DNA of 64,000 nt. It comes from Malania oleifera. Its lineage: Eukaryota; Streptophyta; Magnoliopsida; Santalales; Ximeniaceae. The first letter of the stretch is position 1. Every line of letters starts with the position of its first letter. The notes under the pieces are model-generated. The model was not told where the DNA came from and made no database searches. It saw nothing but the letters and a program-made list of their open reading frames with translations. The DNA is taken from NCBI RefSeq assembly GCF_029873635.1, contig NC_080426.1, forward strand, positions 50,730,093 to 50,794,092, given 5' to 3'. Shown in pieces: positions 48,115-60,134 of the stretch. Both the position numbers and the translations under genes were made by a program.

Positions 48115-49926
48115 TGTTGGCCTAATAAGGCTTACAATTTTTTATTTTGATGATAACAAATCAACAATATGTTTAATATGTTTCAAGTAAATTTTTTTTA
48201 GGAAAGTGACAAAGCCCAAGTGCATAAAGAAGCCTATGGATTACAAAGAATTCTTGAAGAACACAAGTATAGTTTATGGATTACAAAGAATCCTTGAAGA
48301 ACACAAAGAAAAGCTTATGGATTACAAAGAGCATGAGGAATAAAATTATACTGGTGAAAAGTTCAAATAAAAGATTGAAACAACAAAGATGATGGAAGAA
48401 CAAGATTGAAGATTAAAGAATTATATTTTAGGATGTTCTTAATGTAAGTACTTCAAAGGTTAAACTCAAATATAAAATGGTTTGAAGCTCATAGAAAATC
48501 AAAAATATATTTTTTTTAAACATAAATACTCTAAAAAGTATTTTTTTAATAAATAAAAAGGGCTTAAGAAAAGAAGATTTTTTAAACCATGTTTTTAAAC
48601 ATATTTATTTCAAAATATTTGGAAAATCAAAAATATTTTTTTTTTAACATATATACTCTAAAAAAGTTTTTTTTTTTTTTTAAATAAATAAAAAGGGCTT
48701 AAGAAGAGAAGATTTTTTAAACCATGTTTTTAAACATATTTATTTCAAAACATTTGGAAATGAATTTTAGGAATCTTTGGGAGTAATGGATGACTTCTAA
48801 AAACATCTATAAATAGTCAAAAACTTCAAAGGTTTAAAATAATGATCATAGAGGTAATATTGAAAGGTTTTTGAAATTAAGAAATTCTCAAAAGTTTCGG
48901 ATCCAAAAATCTTCAAAAGTTTCAGATTCAGAAATTTTCAAAGTTTTAGATCCAGCAATCTTCAAAATTTAAGATCAAGCAACCTTCAAGGTTTTTAGAT
49001 CAAGCTATTTTTCAAAGGTTTTTAGATCAAGTGATTTTCAAATATTCAAATTTCTCAAAGGATCTAAAATTTTCTTGTGCTTAAACTTTCTGATCTGATA
49101 TTGATTTATATTTTTGAAGCAAAGCTTTAAAAAATTAGAATCTTTCATTTTCTTTGAAAAATCATTTGATAATTCATACTAAGCGTTGAGCTTCAAATTT
49201 CTTATATTTGAATTACTTTGGAGTATAAGTGAGCTGATCATTGTACTAATCTACTCTATTGTGAGAGTTCTCTTTTGTACACAAATTTCTTTATCATCAT
49301 TCTTAAACGATTCAGAGTTGTTGAATCATTGGACCAAACAAGGGCTTATTGTTTGGAGAGGCGGGCTCTAGCCTGACAGAAGGAGTGGTTGCAAATTGGT
49401 ATTATTCCACCAGGTAACGGAACTGATATAATGGAATCCTTTGGTGTTTTGCCAAAGGCGAGGACGTAGGCTGTGTTGAATCCGAACCTCGTAAAAATCT
49501 TGTGTCTTTCTCTCTGCTTTATATTATTTACTTACTATTGTGGCATGATTTAAATGCGCAATTGCAGATTCTTAAGTGAGAAAGAAACAAAGGTACTTGA
49601 TATTTAGAAAGTACGTTCTGATTAATTATTTGTGGAAACCCAAAAAGGGAGTACGTTGGTTAATCTGCAAAAATCTTGATTAAGTAAAGTGCATACTAAG
49701 AGTTTATAGAAAAATCAACTAAAGCTCTAATATTTTTGATTGAGTGATTGAATTACGTTGATTTCATTAATTGACTTGTGAATTTAAATTTCAGTATTTT
49801 TAAGTGTAGTTATCGTTTATATATCTTGTTTTCTAGGTAATTAAAATCAATAGTTTAAAAATCATTAAAATTTAAAAAGAATCCAATTCACCCCCCCCCC
49901 TCCTTGGGAAGCTATTCCTCATTTCA
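48115..49926 (+). repeat. 5' LTR of copia element E
   Basis: It runs from TGTTGGCCTAATAAGGC to the C run, TCCTTGGGAAGC and CTCATTTCA. It has no palindrome array. It contains three TATGGATTACAAAGA copies (48233-48330), a ~128-bp tandem duplication (48494-48758) and a run of TTCAAAGTTTCAGATCCAG-like units (48880-49030). The TATA box is CTATAAATAG at 48807-48816. Confidence 0.94.
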
Positions 49927-49943
49927 ATTGGTATCAGAGCCTA
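49927..49943 (+). other. Primer-binding site of element E
   Basis: ATTGGTATCAGAGCCTA directly follows the 5' LTR and matches the initiator-Met tRNA PBS used by SIRE-like copia elements. Confidence 0.9.
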
Positions 49944-49982
49944 GTTATAGAAATTCCTAACACGAAACTATAAAAAGATCTA

Positions 49983-51176
49983 ATGGCAAACATTGGAGTG
50001 GTACCCTTTGGTGAAGGACAATCCTCAACCCGTCCACCAATCTTTTGTGGACACAATTACACTTTTTGAAAAAAGAGAATGGAAATATATCTCCAACACA
50101 TGGATTGGAAAGCTTGGGAAGTTGTTATGGATGGAAATCTTATTCCCACTAAGTTATTTGATGGAAAACACATTCCAAAAGAAAAGAAAGACATGACAGA
50201 CTTAGACTATAAAATGCTTCAGATAAATGCAAGTGCTATAAATGCGTTATATTGTGCATTAGATGCTAATGAGTTTAATCGAGTCATGACTTGCAAAACA
50301 GCTAAGGAAATTTGGGATAAGTTAGAAGTAACTTATGAAAGAACCGTCGATGTTAGAGACAATAGGATAGATATGCTAACAAGTGAATACGAAGCTTTCA
50401 AAACGAATTTTGATGAAACAATATCAAGCATGTACACCAGATTTACCCACATAATAAACTCTTTAAGTTTCTTAGGAAAAACCTATACTACATATGAAAT
50501 GATTAGGAAAATTCTAAGAGGTCTACCCTCTATTTGGGAACCAAAGGCCACAGCTATTACGGAAAGTAGAAACCTTAAAACTACTTCTTTGGATGAACTT
50601 ATAGGTTCACTTCTTACATATGAAATGGCACTAAAAGAAAGGAATCCCGAACCAAAGCATAAAAGATCCATAGCTCTAAAAGCATCTAGTCATAGCTCTA
50701 GTGAAGAAGAAAGTGAAACAAGTGACTTAGATCAAGATGAATTGGCATTCATTACTAAGAGACTAGGAAAATTCTATAGAAGAAATAAAAAGTTTCCTAG
50801 AAAATTCTACAAAAAGAAAACTGAAAAAGGAGATACAAGAAGGAAAGAAAATAAAGGTAAGAATGAATTGCCAATCTGTTATCACTGCAAAAAATCAGGA
50901 CATATTAAACCGGAGTGTCCATTGTTCAAGAAGGACAAAAAGAAAAAGAAGGAAGCAATGAAAGCTACTTGGGACGATTCAAGCTCCAGCGAAACTGAAA
51001 CTGAATCAAGTGAACAAGAGATGGCAAATATATGCTTCATGGCAAACGATGAAGAGGTAAATTCTTATTACTCTTCAACAGAATCTCAAAATGTGTCTTG
51101 TATTGAGTCATGTGACAGTTTGCCTTCTTATAAGGAATTACAAACTGAATTATTTTTACTACATAAAGATTTATAA
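49983..51176 (+). pseudogene. Gag of copia element E
   Basis: The frame opens at the ATG 49983. TGA at 50067-50069 replaces the conserved Trp at codon 29, and the frame is then open for 365 more codons. Segments are MDWKAWEVVMDGN, TCKTAKEIWDKLEVTYE, VRDNRIDMLTSEYEAF, LGKTYTTYEMIRKILRGLP and a Ser/Glu-rich stretch. A lysine-rich region precedes a perfect CCHC knuckle, CYHCKKSGHIKPEC (about 50876-50918), and an acidic Ser-rich tail follows. The UBN2-type gag core plus knuckle should bind RNA and build particles. The start at 49983 is preferred because it lines up with gag of element D. Confidence 0.92.
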
Positions 51177-51179
51177 AAG

Positions 51180-51988
51180 TATCTAAAAGAAATATAATTT
51201 TGAAAGATCAGAATCAATAACTAGCAAAGCAACTAGAATCATTCAAAGTTATTGAAGAATAAAGAAATACTTATATTAAGAAGCTGGAAGAAGAAATAAA
51301 ACAAGAATTAGATAAAACTCATATAGATGGTTTGAATAAGAAAGATTTAGAAATAAATGAACTCAAAAAGATAGTTAAAGATAAGGAAAAAATTATCTAT
51401 AATTTTACTAAAGGTAAAGAGAACTTTGAAAAGATGATTGGACAGCAAAGGCTTCATGAAAACAAAGAAGGAATAGGCTACAATGGTAAAACAAATAAAA
51501 AGAATAAAAAGCTATACATGAGATACTTTAATAAGGAAGCTAGGTTTTATGCTAGCACTTCATCAAATAACAAACATGAACACATCACTTGCTATATGTG
51601 CAAGACAAATAATGGAACTAACAGTAAAACAATGAAAGTCAAAAGAATTTGGGTTCCAAAAACTAACACATAGTGTCCCTCATTATAGGTTTGCCTTAGG
51701 ACAACAACGACAACGGACAAATGGTACTTGGATAGCAGATGTTCAAGACATATGACCGGTGACAAGAACAAGTTCACTACCTTAAAACAAAAAGATGGGG
51801 GCTACGTCACCTTCGGCGACAATGCCAAAGGTAAAATTGTCGGTATAGCTAAAATTGATAAAGAACTTTCACTCACTATAGATAATATGCTATTAGTAGA
51901 AGGACTAAAACATAATCTTTTAAGTATCAGTCAATTAAGTGATAAAGGGTTCGAAGTAATGTTCATGAAAGAAAAATGTGTCATCTAG
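51180..51988 (+). pseudogene. Gag tail and aspartic protease of copia element E
   Basis: After the gag stop, another frame encodes a Lys/Glu-rich, coiled-coil-like segment (51332-51480), a degenerate second knuckle (CYMCKTNNG) and VKRIWVPK. After two stops the protease begins with WYLDSRCSRHMTGDK at about 51721-51765. The catalytic Asp-Ser-Gly is Asp-Ser-Arg, a G-to-A type change identical in kind to that in gypsy element G. GLKHNLLSISQLSDKGFEV follows, and TAG ends the frame at 51986. Confidence 0.88.
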
Positions 51989-52903
51989 AATCCCAAAAAT
52001 AAAGAAACCTTGTTTATGACTCATAGAATAAATAATGTTTACTGTATAAATCTTGAGAAAATAACAAATCAAAACATAACTTGTTTAACAGCCATGAATG
52101 AAGCAAGTTGGTTATGACATAGGAAATTAGGACATGCTAGCATGGACCTACTATCTAAATTATCTAAGAAAAATCTTGTCAAAGGATTACCAAATATTAA
52201 GTATGTAAAAGACAAGATATGTGATGCTTGTCAAAAGGGAAAACAAGTTTTAAAAAGAAAAAATTCATATCCACCAAAAGATCCCTAGAACTCCTACACT
52301 TAGAGTTATTTGGTCTAACTAGAACCTTAAGCTTAGGTGGAAAACAATATGCTTTTGTAATAGTAGATGATTTTTCAAGATTTACTTGGGTAATATTTTT
52401 AGCAAACAAAGATGAAGCTTGCAATCAATTAAAAACCTTATGCAAGAAACTACAAAATGAGAAAGGTTATAATGTAACAAGCTTTAGAAGTGACCAAGGA
52501 AGAGAGTTTAAAAATAAGAAAGTTGATAAATTTTGTAATGAACATGGAATAACACACAATTTTTCAGCACCTAGAACTCCATAGCAAAATGGAGTTGTTG
52601 AAAGGAAAAAATAGAACTTTGCAAGAAATGGCAAGAACAATGCTCAATGAAAATAGTTTACCTAAATATTTTTGGGCAAAAGCTATAAATACAGCATGTT
52701 ATATTGTGAATAGAGTATCAATAAGATCAAAAATAGATAAAACACCATATGAACTTTGGAAAGATAGAAAACCAAACATATCCTACTTTCATGTATTTGG
52801 TTGCAAATGTTTTATATTAAATACTAAAGATGACCTAGGAAAATTTGATATAAAGTCGGATGAAGGTATTTTCTTAGGTTATTTTACAAATAGTAAAGCT
52901 TAA
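51989..52903 (+). pseudogene. Integrase of copia element E
   Basis: The GAG-pre-integrase zinc finger is visible (HRKLGHA near 52119, CDACQKGK near 52220), followed by a frameshift at about 52230-52260. The core has HLELFG (52297), where the family usually has Asp and this copy has Glu, DDFSRFTWVIFL, and RSDQGREF near 52487. After a TAG and an A-run frameshift near 52608 comes the ERKNRTLQEMART segment. The C-terminal blocks KTPYELWKDRKPNISYFHVFGCKCF and FDIKSDEGIFLGY follow, then TAA at 52901. Confidence 0.9.
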
Positions 52904-54756
52904 AGGATTTATAATAAAAGAACTTCTACAATTATGGAATCAATTCATATAACTTTTGATGAATCAAATCATTATAACATTAAAGATATGAATAATGAAA
53001 AAGAAGTCACTTCACAAAAGGAAGATGTTCTTGAAATAAAAGTAGAAAAGAACAATGATGCATTAAATGAAAACCTTTCAGAGAAACTAAAACTTCCTAA
53101 AGAGTGGAAATATGACAAAAATCACCAAAAAGAACAAATTCTTGGTGAAACATCAAAAGGAATAACTACTATAGCCTCACTAAAAAATATTTGCAATCAT
53201 TATGCTTTCTTATCCCAACATGAGCCAAAAAATATTGAAGATGCCTTAAATGATGACTCTTGGATTATAGCTATGCAAGAGGAATAAAATCAATTCGAAA
53301 GAAGTCAAGTATGGAAACTAATACCAAACCCCAAAGATAAATCAATTATAGGAACTAAATGGGTATTTAGAAATAAGAAGGATGAAAATGGAGTTGTTGT
53401 GAGAAATAAAGTTAGGTTAGTGGCACAAGGATATAATCAAGAAAAAGGAATTGATTATAATGAAACTTTTGCACCTATGGCAAGAATGGAAGCCATTAGG
53501 ATGCTTTTAGCCTATGCAGCTCATAAGGACTTTAAGTTATATCAAATGGATGTGAAGAGTGCATTTCTGAATGGATATATAAATGAAAAAGTATATGTCA
53601 AACAACCACCAAGGGTTTGAAAATTTAAAAAATCCAAACCATGTATTCAAATTGACAAAAGCTCTTTATGGTTTGAAACAAGCTCCAAGAGCTTGGTATG
53701 AGAGATTAAGTAAATTCTTACTTAAAAATGAATTTATAAGAGGAAAAGTTGATAGTACTTTATTCATTAAAACTAAAAACAAAGATTTGTTATTAGTTCA
53801 AATATATGTGGATGATATTATATTTGGAGCTACAAATAAAGATCTATGTAAAGAATTTGCCACATGTATGCAAAAAGAGTTTGAAATGAGTATGATAGGA
53901 GAATTAAATTACTTTCTTGGATTACAAATCAACAAGCAAAAAATAGAATCTTTATAAATCAAACTAAATACATTAAAGACATGTTAAAAAAGTTTGATAT
54001 GGAAGAAAGTAAACCCATATGAACTCCTATGAGTACTTCAACTAGTCTTGACAAAGATGAAAAAGGGAAACAAGTTGATACTAAGCATTATCGAGGAATG
54101 ATAGGAAGCCTACTCTATTTAACAGCATGTAGACCAAATATCATGTTTAGTGTATGTATGTGTGCAAGATTTCAGTCAGCTCCAAAGGAATCACATCAAA
54201 CAGCAGTCAAAAGAATCCTTAGGTATCTCCTAGGTACACTTGAACCAAGATTATGGTATCCAAAGGAATCTGAATTTGAAATGATTAGTTATTCAGATGC
54301 AGACTTTGCTGGATGCAAAATAGATAGAAAAAGTACAAATGGAACGTGTCATTTTCTAGGACATTCTTTAGTTTCATGGTCTTCAAAGAAACAAAATTCT
54401 GTAACATTATCTACAGCAGAAGCAGAATACATTGCTGCAGGAAGTTGTTGTGCTCAAACATTATATATGAAACAACAGTTAAAAGATTTTCAAATACAAT
54501 ATCAAACTATCCCTATCAAATGTGATAACACAAGTGCTATTAATATTTCAAAAAATCCAGTATCTTACTCAAGAACAAAACACATCGATATAAGACATCA
54601 TTTCTTGAAAATCATGTACAAAATGAAGATATAGTACTAGAATTTGTAAATACACATTATCAATTAGCAGATATTTTAACAAAACCTTTGTTGGAAGAAA
54701 GATTCATATTTATAAGAAGAGAATTGGGCATGCTTCACAGTCGTGAAGTAATTTAG
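52904..54756 (+). pseudogene. Reverse transcriptase-RNase H of copia element E
   Basis: The linker (52904-53286) leads to RT with [29 protein letters not shown], the [10 protein letters not shown] block (53546), LTKALYGLKQAPRAWYERL and an intact YVDDIIFG motif near 53804. RNase H follows with SDADFAGCKIDRKSTNG (54292), the SWSSKKQ block, STAEAEYIAAG, CDNTSAINISKNP and RTKHIDIRHHF. Frameshifts at about 53620, 53945 and 54607 and stops at 53284 and 54019 break it. The last block LADILTKPLLEERF ends at the TAG at 54754. Confidence 0.92.
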
Positions 54757-54765
54757 GAATTGTTC

Positions 54766-54925
54766 TGGTTGGCAGGCGACTGCCATCAGGGTACCAGGCG
54801 ACTGCCTAGCTACTGTCTTTCAAAATTCCATAAAGACAGGCGCCTACCACATTAAAGCAGGAGACTGCCTCGCAGCGGGTAGGGTCTAAAACACTATTTT
54901 AAGTCATTTTAAAACCCACCAGGCG
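54766..54925 (+). repeat. Internal AGGCGACTGCC array between pol and the 3' ORF of element E
   Basis: Units are GGCAGGCGACTGCC, CCAGGCGACTGCC, ACAGGCGCCTACC, GCAGGAGACTGCC and CCAGGCGCTTGACC. The core AGGCGCCT is palindromic. The position corresponds to the internal array of element D, but the unit is different and no clear TATA box follows. Confidence 0.65.
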
Positions 54926-55083
54926 CTTGACCATTCATTTTTTTTCTCTCTGAAACCCTTCGTCTCCATCACTTTCCATACACAAATCTTGCTTAAAGCA
55001 TCTGCAACCTAGTATCAAATCCTTCCTCCACACAAACACCGAGCTTAACTTAGAGTTTCTTTGATTTTCTTCTTCATCCAAAC

Positions 55084-56343
55084 ATGCCTAGATCAAAATC
55101 CGTTGGTGTTAAAGGATCTTCCTCTTCCACAAGAATAAATAACGATGAGGTGGAGAAATGGTTGGTCACTCCACATGCCAAGCACCTTTACCGAAATCAA
55201 ATTGCTTCAGCTGAACCGATATTAGGTAAGGTACTCGACGTAACATTCTTCAATTCTGATTTTCCTGAAATCTTAGAACTTTTCAAGAACATTGGAAGAG
55301 ATAAGTTTATCACCTACCAAGCTAAAGGCTTTTATCCAAATGTTGTATGTATTTTTTACGCAAACATGGAGCGATGCGAAAATGGAATCAAAATAAATTT
55401 GCTTGGGAAAGACATCCATCTAAATCTCATATCTTTGGGAAAGATTCTTCGAATTAAGCTAGGGAATTTTGAGATTCATATTATTGAGAAGTAATGGATT
55501 ATGACTCAAGGTTTTACACCACAAGAGTTTTTGCCACTGGTTATGACTGCCACTCCAGTAAACCTTGGTCATCCTCCACTTTATAAGCAGCTTAGTTTGA
55601 AAGCCCTCATTTTGCACAAGCTTATTACAAACAACATTTTAGCACGATCTGGTTCTCATAATCACATTTTATTTTTGGACTGTTTTGTAATGTGGTGCAT
55701 TCTGAAAGGAAAGAAGATGGATCTTCCAAGTTTGATCATATAGTGGATTATCATGAAAGTTGATGCTCCCCGTGTTGTCCTACCATATGTAGGAATGTTG
55801 AATATGATTTTCGCTCATTTTAATGTTTTAACTCAATCATTCAACTTTACTAGCAAGACGTACAATGATATCTTTTCTAACACTGTTCTAAAACGGATGG
55901 GCTATAAAAATTCTCCTCAAGGGTGGTTCCATAAAGGACATAGGAGTGTTCCATCTGCACCACTACCTTCTTCATCATTTATTTCCACACCTTTAGTTCA
56001 GCCTGATCCAGATACTCCATCATGGTTTGTTCCATTTTTTAACCATTATATGACATTTAGTGATGGTATGAGATCTGGTCTTGGTACTTTGCAAGAAAAG
56101 GTTACATCCATAGAAACTCACTGTTCACAAATTGATAAACGAGTTGAAAAGATTGAGCAACGATTAGCTAGCTCCTCTAAAGGAAAATCTCCTATGAGTA
56201 TTAGCTCTACCACATCTAGTGAGGATGAATATGGAGAACAAGAAGAAGGAGAAAATGACAGTGAACAAGAGGAAGGAAATAATGAATCAGAAGAACAAGA
56301 AGAAGAAGATGATGAAAGAGAAAATATGGACGCCTCTAACTAA
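55084..56343 (+). pseudogene. 3' accessory ORF of element E (plant transposon-associated protein)
   Basis: One frame of 420 codons from the ATG at 55084 to the TAA at 56341 has only two internal stops (TAA 55492, TAG 55741). Segments in order: EPILGKVLDVTFFNSDFPE, KFITYQAKGFYPNVVCIFYAN (about residues 78-100), LGKDIHLNLISLGKILRI, LHKLITNNILARSGS and DCFVMWCILKGKKMDLPSLII. A linker (PSAPLPSSS), a helix likely to form a coiled coil (LGTLQEKVTSIE...RVEKIEQRL) and a highly acidic Glu-rich tail complete it. The N-terminal half matches the ORF of D and recalls the Pfam 'putative plant transposon protein' family (from memory). No signal peptide or membrane helix supports an envelope role. Confidence 0.78.
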
Positions 56344-56728
56344 TGTGCTTTTATCTATCACTTTTATGTGTTTTTATGTAATTCATGTTTTATCAGCTAG
56401 GCTATCTTTGGTTTTCTAAAACTAGTACTTTGACTTGCAGCATTTCTTTGTTTTGTCTCTCTTTTTCCTTTTTGATTGATGTCCAAAGGGGGAGAAAATA
56501 TTTAAGAGAAGTGAGTGCAAAAATATGATATATAATAATGGTTTGTAAAACCTTTAAATACCTTTTAAATGGATGGATGAATATTTTACGTGTATGTATG
56601 GTTTATTCATGGATTATCTTTTGGACTTACACATATGAATTGTATCATGCTTATTGATAGAGGGAGCCATGAATATTAAAATCTTATTATTTTTTCTCTC
56701 GATTTATCATCATCAAAAAGAGGGAGAT
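56344..56728 (+). other. 3' noncoding region and polypurine tract of element E
   Basis: It has a CAAAGGGGGAGAAA purine tract near 56487, and AAAAAGAGGGAGAT at 56715-56728 directly before the 3' LTR TG. The second is the likely primer site. The first resembles the extra purine tracts seen in SIRE-like elements. Confidence 0.75.
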
Positions 56729-58538
56729 TGTTGGTCTAATAAGGCTTACAATTCTTATTTTGATGATAACAAATCAATGATATGTTTAATATGTTTCAAG
56801 TAAAATTTTTTTAGGAAAGTAATAAAGCCCAAGTGCATAAAGAAGTCTATGGATTACAAAGAATTCTTGAAGAACACAAGTATAGTTTATGGATTACAAA
56901 GAATCCTTGAAGAATACAAAGAAAAGCTTATGGAATACAAAGAGCATGAGGAATAAAGTTATATTGGTAAAAAGCTCAAATAAAAGATTGAAACAACAAA
57001 GATGACGAAAGAACAAGATTGAAGATTAAAGAATTATATTTTAGGATGTTCTTAATGTAAGTACTTCAAAGGTTAAACTCAAATATAGAGTGGTTTCAAG
57101 CTCATAGAAAATCAAAAATATATTTTTTTAAACATAAATACTCTAAAAAGTTTTTTTTTTTCTTAATAAATAAAAAGGGCTTAAGAAAATAAGATTTTTT
57201 AAACGATGTTTTTAAACATATTTATTTCAAAATATTTGGAAAATCAAAAATATTTTTTTTAAACATATATACTATAAAAAAGTATTTTTTTTAATAAATA
57301 AAAAGGGCTTAAGAAGAGAAGATTTTTTAAACCATGTTTTTAAACATATTTATTTCAAAATATTTGGAAATGAATTTTAGGAATCTTTAGGAGTAATGGA
57401 TGACTTCTAAAAACATCTATAAATAGTCAAAAGTTTCAAAGGTTTAAAATAATGATCATAAAGGCAATATTGAAAGGTTTTTGAAATTAAGAAATTCTCA
57501 AAAGTTTCAGATCCAAAAATCTTCAAAAGTTTCAGATCCAGAAATCTTCAAAGTTTCAGATCCAACAATCTTCAAAGTTTAAGATCAAGCAACCTTCAAG
57601 GTTTTTATATCAAGCTACTTTTCAAAGGTTTTTAGATCAAGTGATTTTCAAATATTCAAATTTCGCAAATGATCTAAAATTTTCTTGTGCTTATACTTTC
57701 TGATTTGATATTGATTTATATTTTTGAAGCAAAGCTTTAAAAAATCAAAATCTTTCATTTTCTTTGAAAAATCATTTGGTAATTCATACTAAGCGTTGAA
57801 CTTCAAATTTCTTATATTTGAATTACTTTGGAGTATAAGTGAGCTAATCATTGTACTAATCTACTCTATTGTGAGAGTTCTCTTTTGTACACAAATTTCT
57901 TTATCATCATTCTTAAACGATTTAGAGTTGTTGAATCGTTGGACCAAACAAGGGGTTATTGTTTGGAGAGGCGGGCTCTAGCCTGACAGAAGGAGTGGTT
58001 GTAAATTGGTATTATTCCACCAGGTAACGGAACTGATATAATGGAATCCTTTGGTGTTTTGCCAAAGGCGAGGATGCAGGTTGTGTTGAAGCCGAACCTC
58101 ATAAAAATCTTGTGTCTTTCTCTCTGCTTTACTTTATATTATTTACTTACTATTGTGGTATGATTTAAATGCGCAGGTTGCAGATTCTTAAGTGAGAAAG
58201 AAACAAAGGTACTTGATATTTAGAAAGTACGTTCTGATTAATTATTTGTGGAAACCCAAAAAGGGAGTACGTTGGTTAATCTGCAAAAATCTTGATCAAG
58301 TAAAGTGCATACTAAGAGTTTATAGAAAAATCAACTAAAGCTCTAATATTTTTGGTTGAGTAATTGAATTACATTGATTTCATTAATTGACTTGTGAATT
58401 TAAATTTCAGTATTTTTAAGTGTAGTTATCATTTATATATCTTGTTTTCTGGATAATTAAAATCAATAGCTTAAAAATCATTAAAATTTAAAAAGAAATT
58501 AATTCACCCCCCATCTTGGGAAATTATTCCTCATTTCA
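56729..58538 (+). repeat. 3' LTR of copia element E
   Basis: It runs from TGTTGGTCTAATAAGGC to ATTATTCCTCATTTCA and matches the 5' LTR along its length, including the ~128-bp duplication (57115-57368) and TATA box (57417-57426). The duplication therefore predates insertion. Confidence 0.94.
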
Positions 58539-59722
58539 CCTTTTATTCAGTTTTTTGCTTTCTGACAGTTGTAGGAAATGATGGAGACAAAGAAATAATG
58601 ATATTCTGTTCTGGCGAATGTTGTTTTCAGAGAGTTGAGTGGAAACCCTACGGGTGTAGAACATATATTCAGTAAGGGTTTTCCAGTAGTCAGGTAAGGA
58701 AAATATGCTATATTGGGAAACCCTTTTATGATTTCAGTACGAACTATATGTTTTTATCAAATTATTATTCAGATTATATATATATATTTACAATTTCCAG
58801 AACCTGATAATATTAATATTTATTTGTGTGACTTGAGTTGATAACAGAACAGTACTATATTCATAGAATTTGTGAATACCATGTTTATAGTTATTAACAA
58901 AAATACCATGATATTTGCATGTTTATAGAGTGACGAATTTTTCAGTATACAGTATACTCATAAATATGCATTTTCAGTAATTTCGGAATAATATGTTTAT
59001 CAGTACCATAATGCCCCGATATACCGATATTCAGACAGTAGTTTAGTTATACAGAAATTAGATTTTCAGTTAGTTTATTTAGAATTTCAGATAAATTCTA
59101 TGAGGTTATGGTTATTTTAGAAACCACAGTAAAAATAGTATATTACAAATATCAGTTACCTATATAATATCATACCTTGATGGATCAAATAGCAGAGCAC
59201 GGTACCATAGCTATAGATATTCAGTTTAGAGTGCAACCACTTTACTCAGATAGTAAATGGTATGAGGTCAATCGTGCCTACGTCGGGACAGGCTCTCCAT
59301 CAGATATGGATTGAGGGGGCCGATCAGACTGTTGGAGTTCAGTTGACTTACCCTGGTAGGCTAGCCAGAATAGGTCCCGCCTTCGAGCCGCACAATCCTG
59401 TCATGAGGAGTTAAATCATGACATACAGCCATCCAGGAAAAATTTCTCAAATATTATAAGTATAAGTAGATTTCCAGAAATAGTAATAGTATTATGAAAA
59501 GTAAATTTATATAGTTTTAATATATGTTATTTATACCAGCATTTACAATTTCAATTATCCATGATATTATTTCTAAATCAGATTATTAATACAGAAATAT
59601 AACTCAATAGGTACACACTAGTAATAGCATGTTTCGTCTTACTATGTGTTGGCTCATCCCAGTGTTGAATTGTTTTTCAAGTGAACTAGTTAGATGAGCG
59701 GAGCAAGCTCGCAGGTAGAGAC

Positions 59723-60134
59723 TGTTGGGAATAAGGAACAAATTCCCAAAACCTGTGAGAAACAAAATAGAGGAAAAATAACGCCAAAGAAAATCAATCT
59801 CACGCGCAAGACAATATTTACGTGGTTTAGCAATTTTGCCTACGTCCACGGAGTTGCAGGGATTTCAATATTATCAGGAATAAAACACAGAGAGTGCGGC
59901 AATACAATGCTCTCCCTCTCGCTCTCTCGCAGGTACAACCACGCCAACCCTAATCACCTGAAAGCAATCCTTTTTATATGTTGCGCCTAGGGTTTCGTTC
60001 CGAATGGGTTCCAAAAAAATTTCGACCCAAGCCTTCGCTCCATGGACTAAGCCTTAGGATAGAAATCTCTAATTAAATAGGGGTTGGGTCGGCACCCAAA
60101 TTAAAACACAACTAGACTCCACAAAAGCCCAACA
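59723..60134 (-). repeat. 412-bp solo LTR, minus strand, probably copia (TSD GAGAC)
   Basis: The ends are TGTTGGGAATAAG and AAGCCCAACA, a short inverted repeat TGTTGGG/CCCAACA, flanked by GAGAC at 59718-59722 and 60135-60139. On the minus strand a TATA box CATATAAAAAGG (about 59969-59980) and a downstream pyrimidine-poor R-like region make sense, so the LTR points left. No internal sequence is attached. Confidence 0.88.

Larger units (their letters stand above)
48115..58538 (+). mobile_element. Complete copia element E, SIRE/Maximus-like (TSD CCTTT)
   Basis: LTRs at 48115-49926 and 56729-58538, PBS, gag, protease, integrase, RT, RNase H, a 3' accessory ORF and polypurine tract all lie in copia order (integrase before RT). 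CCTTT flanks it at 48110-48114 and 58539-58543. Span is 10.4 kb. The LTRs differ at only a few positions per hundred by eye, making this the youngest full element in the window, but the coding region already has several stops and frameshifts. Confidence 0.95.

Noticed and set aside
45188..56343. The 3' ORFs of D and E as viral-type envelope genes
   Set aside because: They sit in the env position but show no signal peptide, transmembrane span or cleavage site. A transposon-associated family match fits better.
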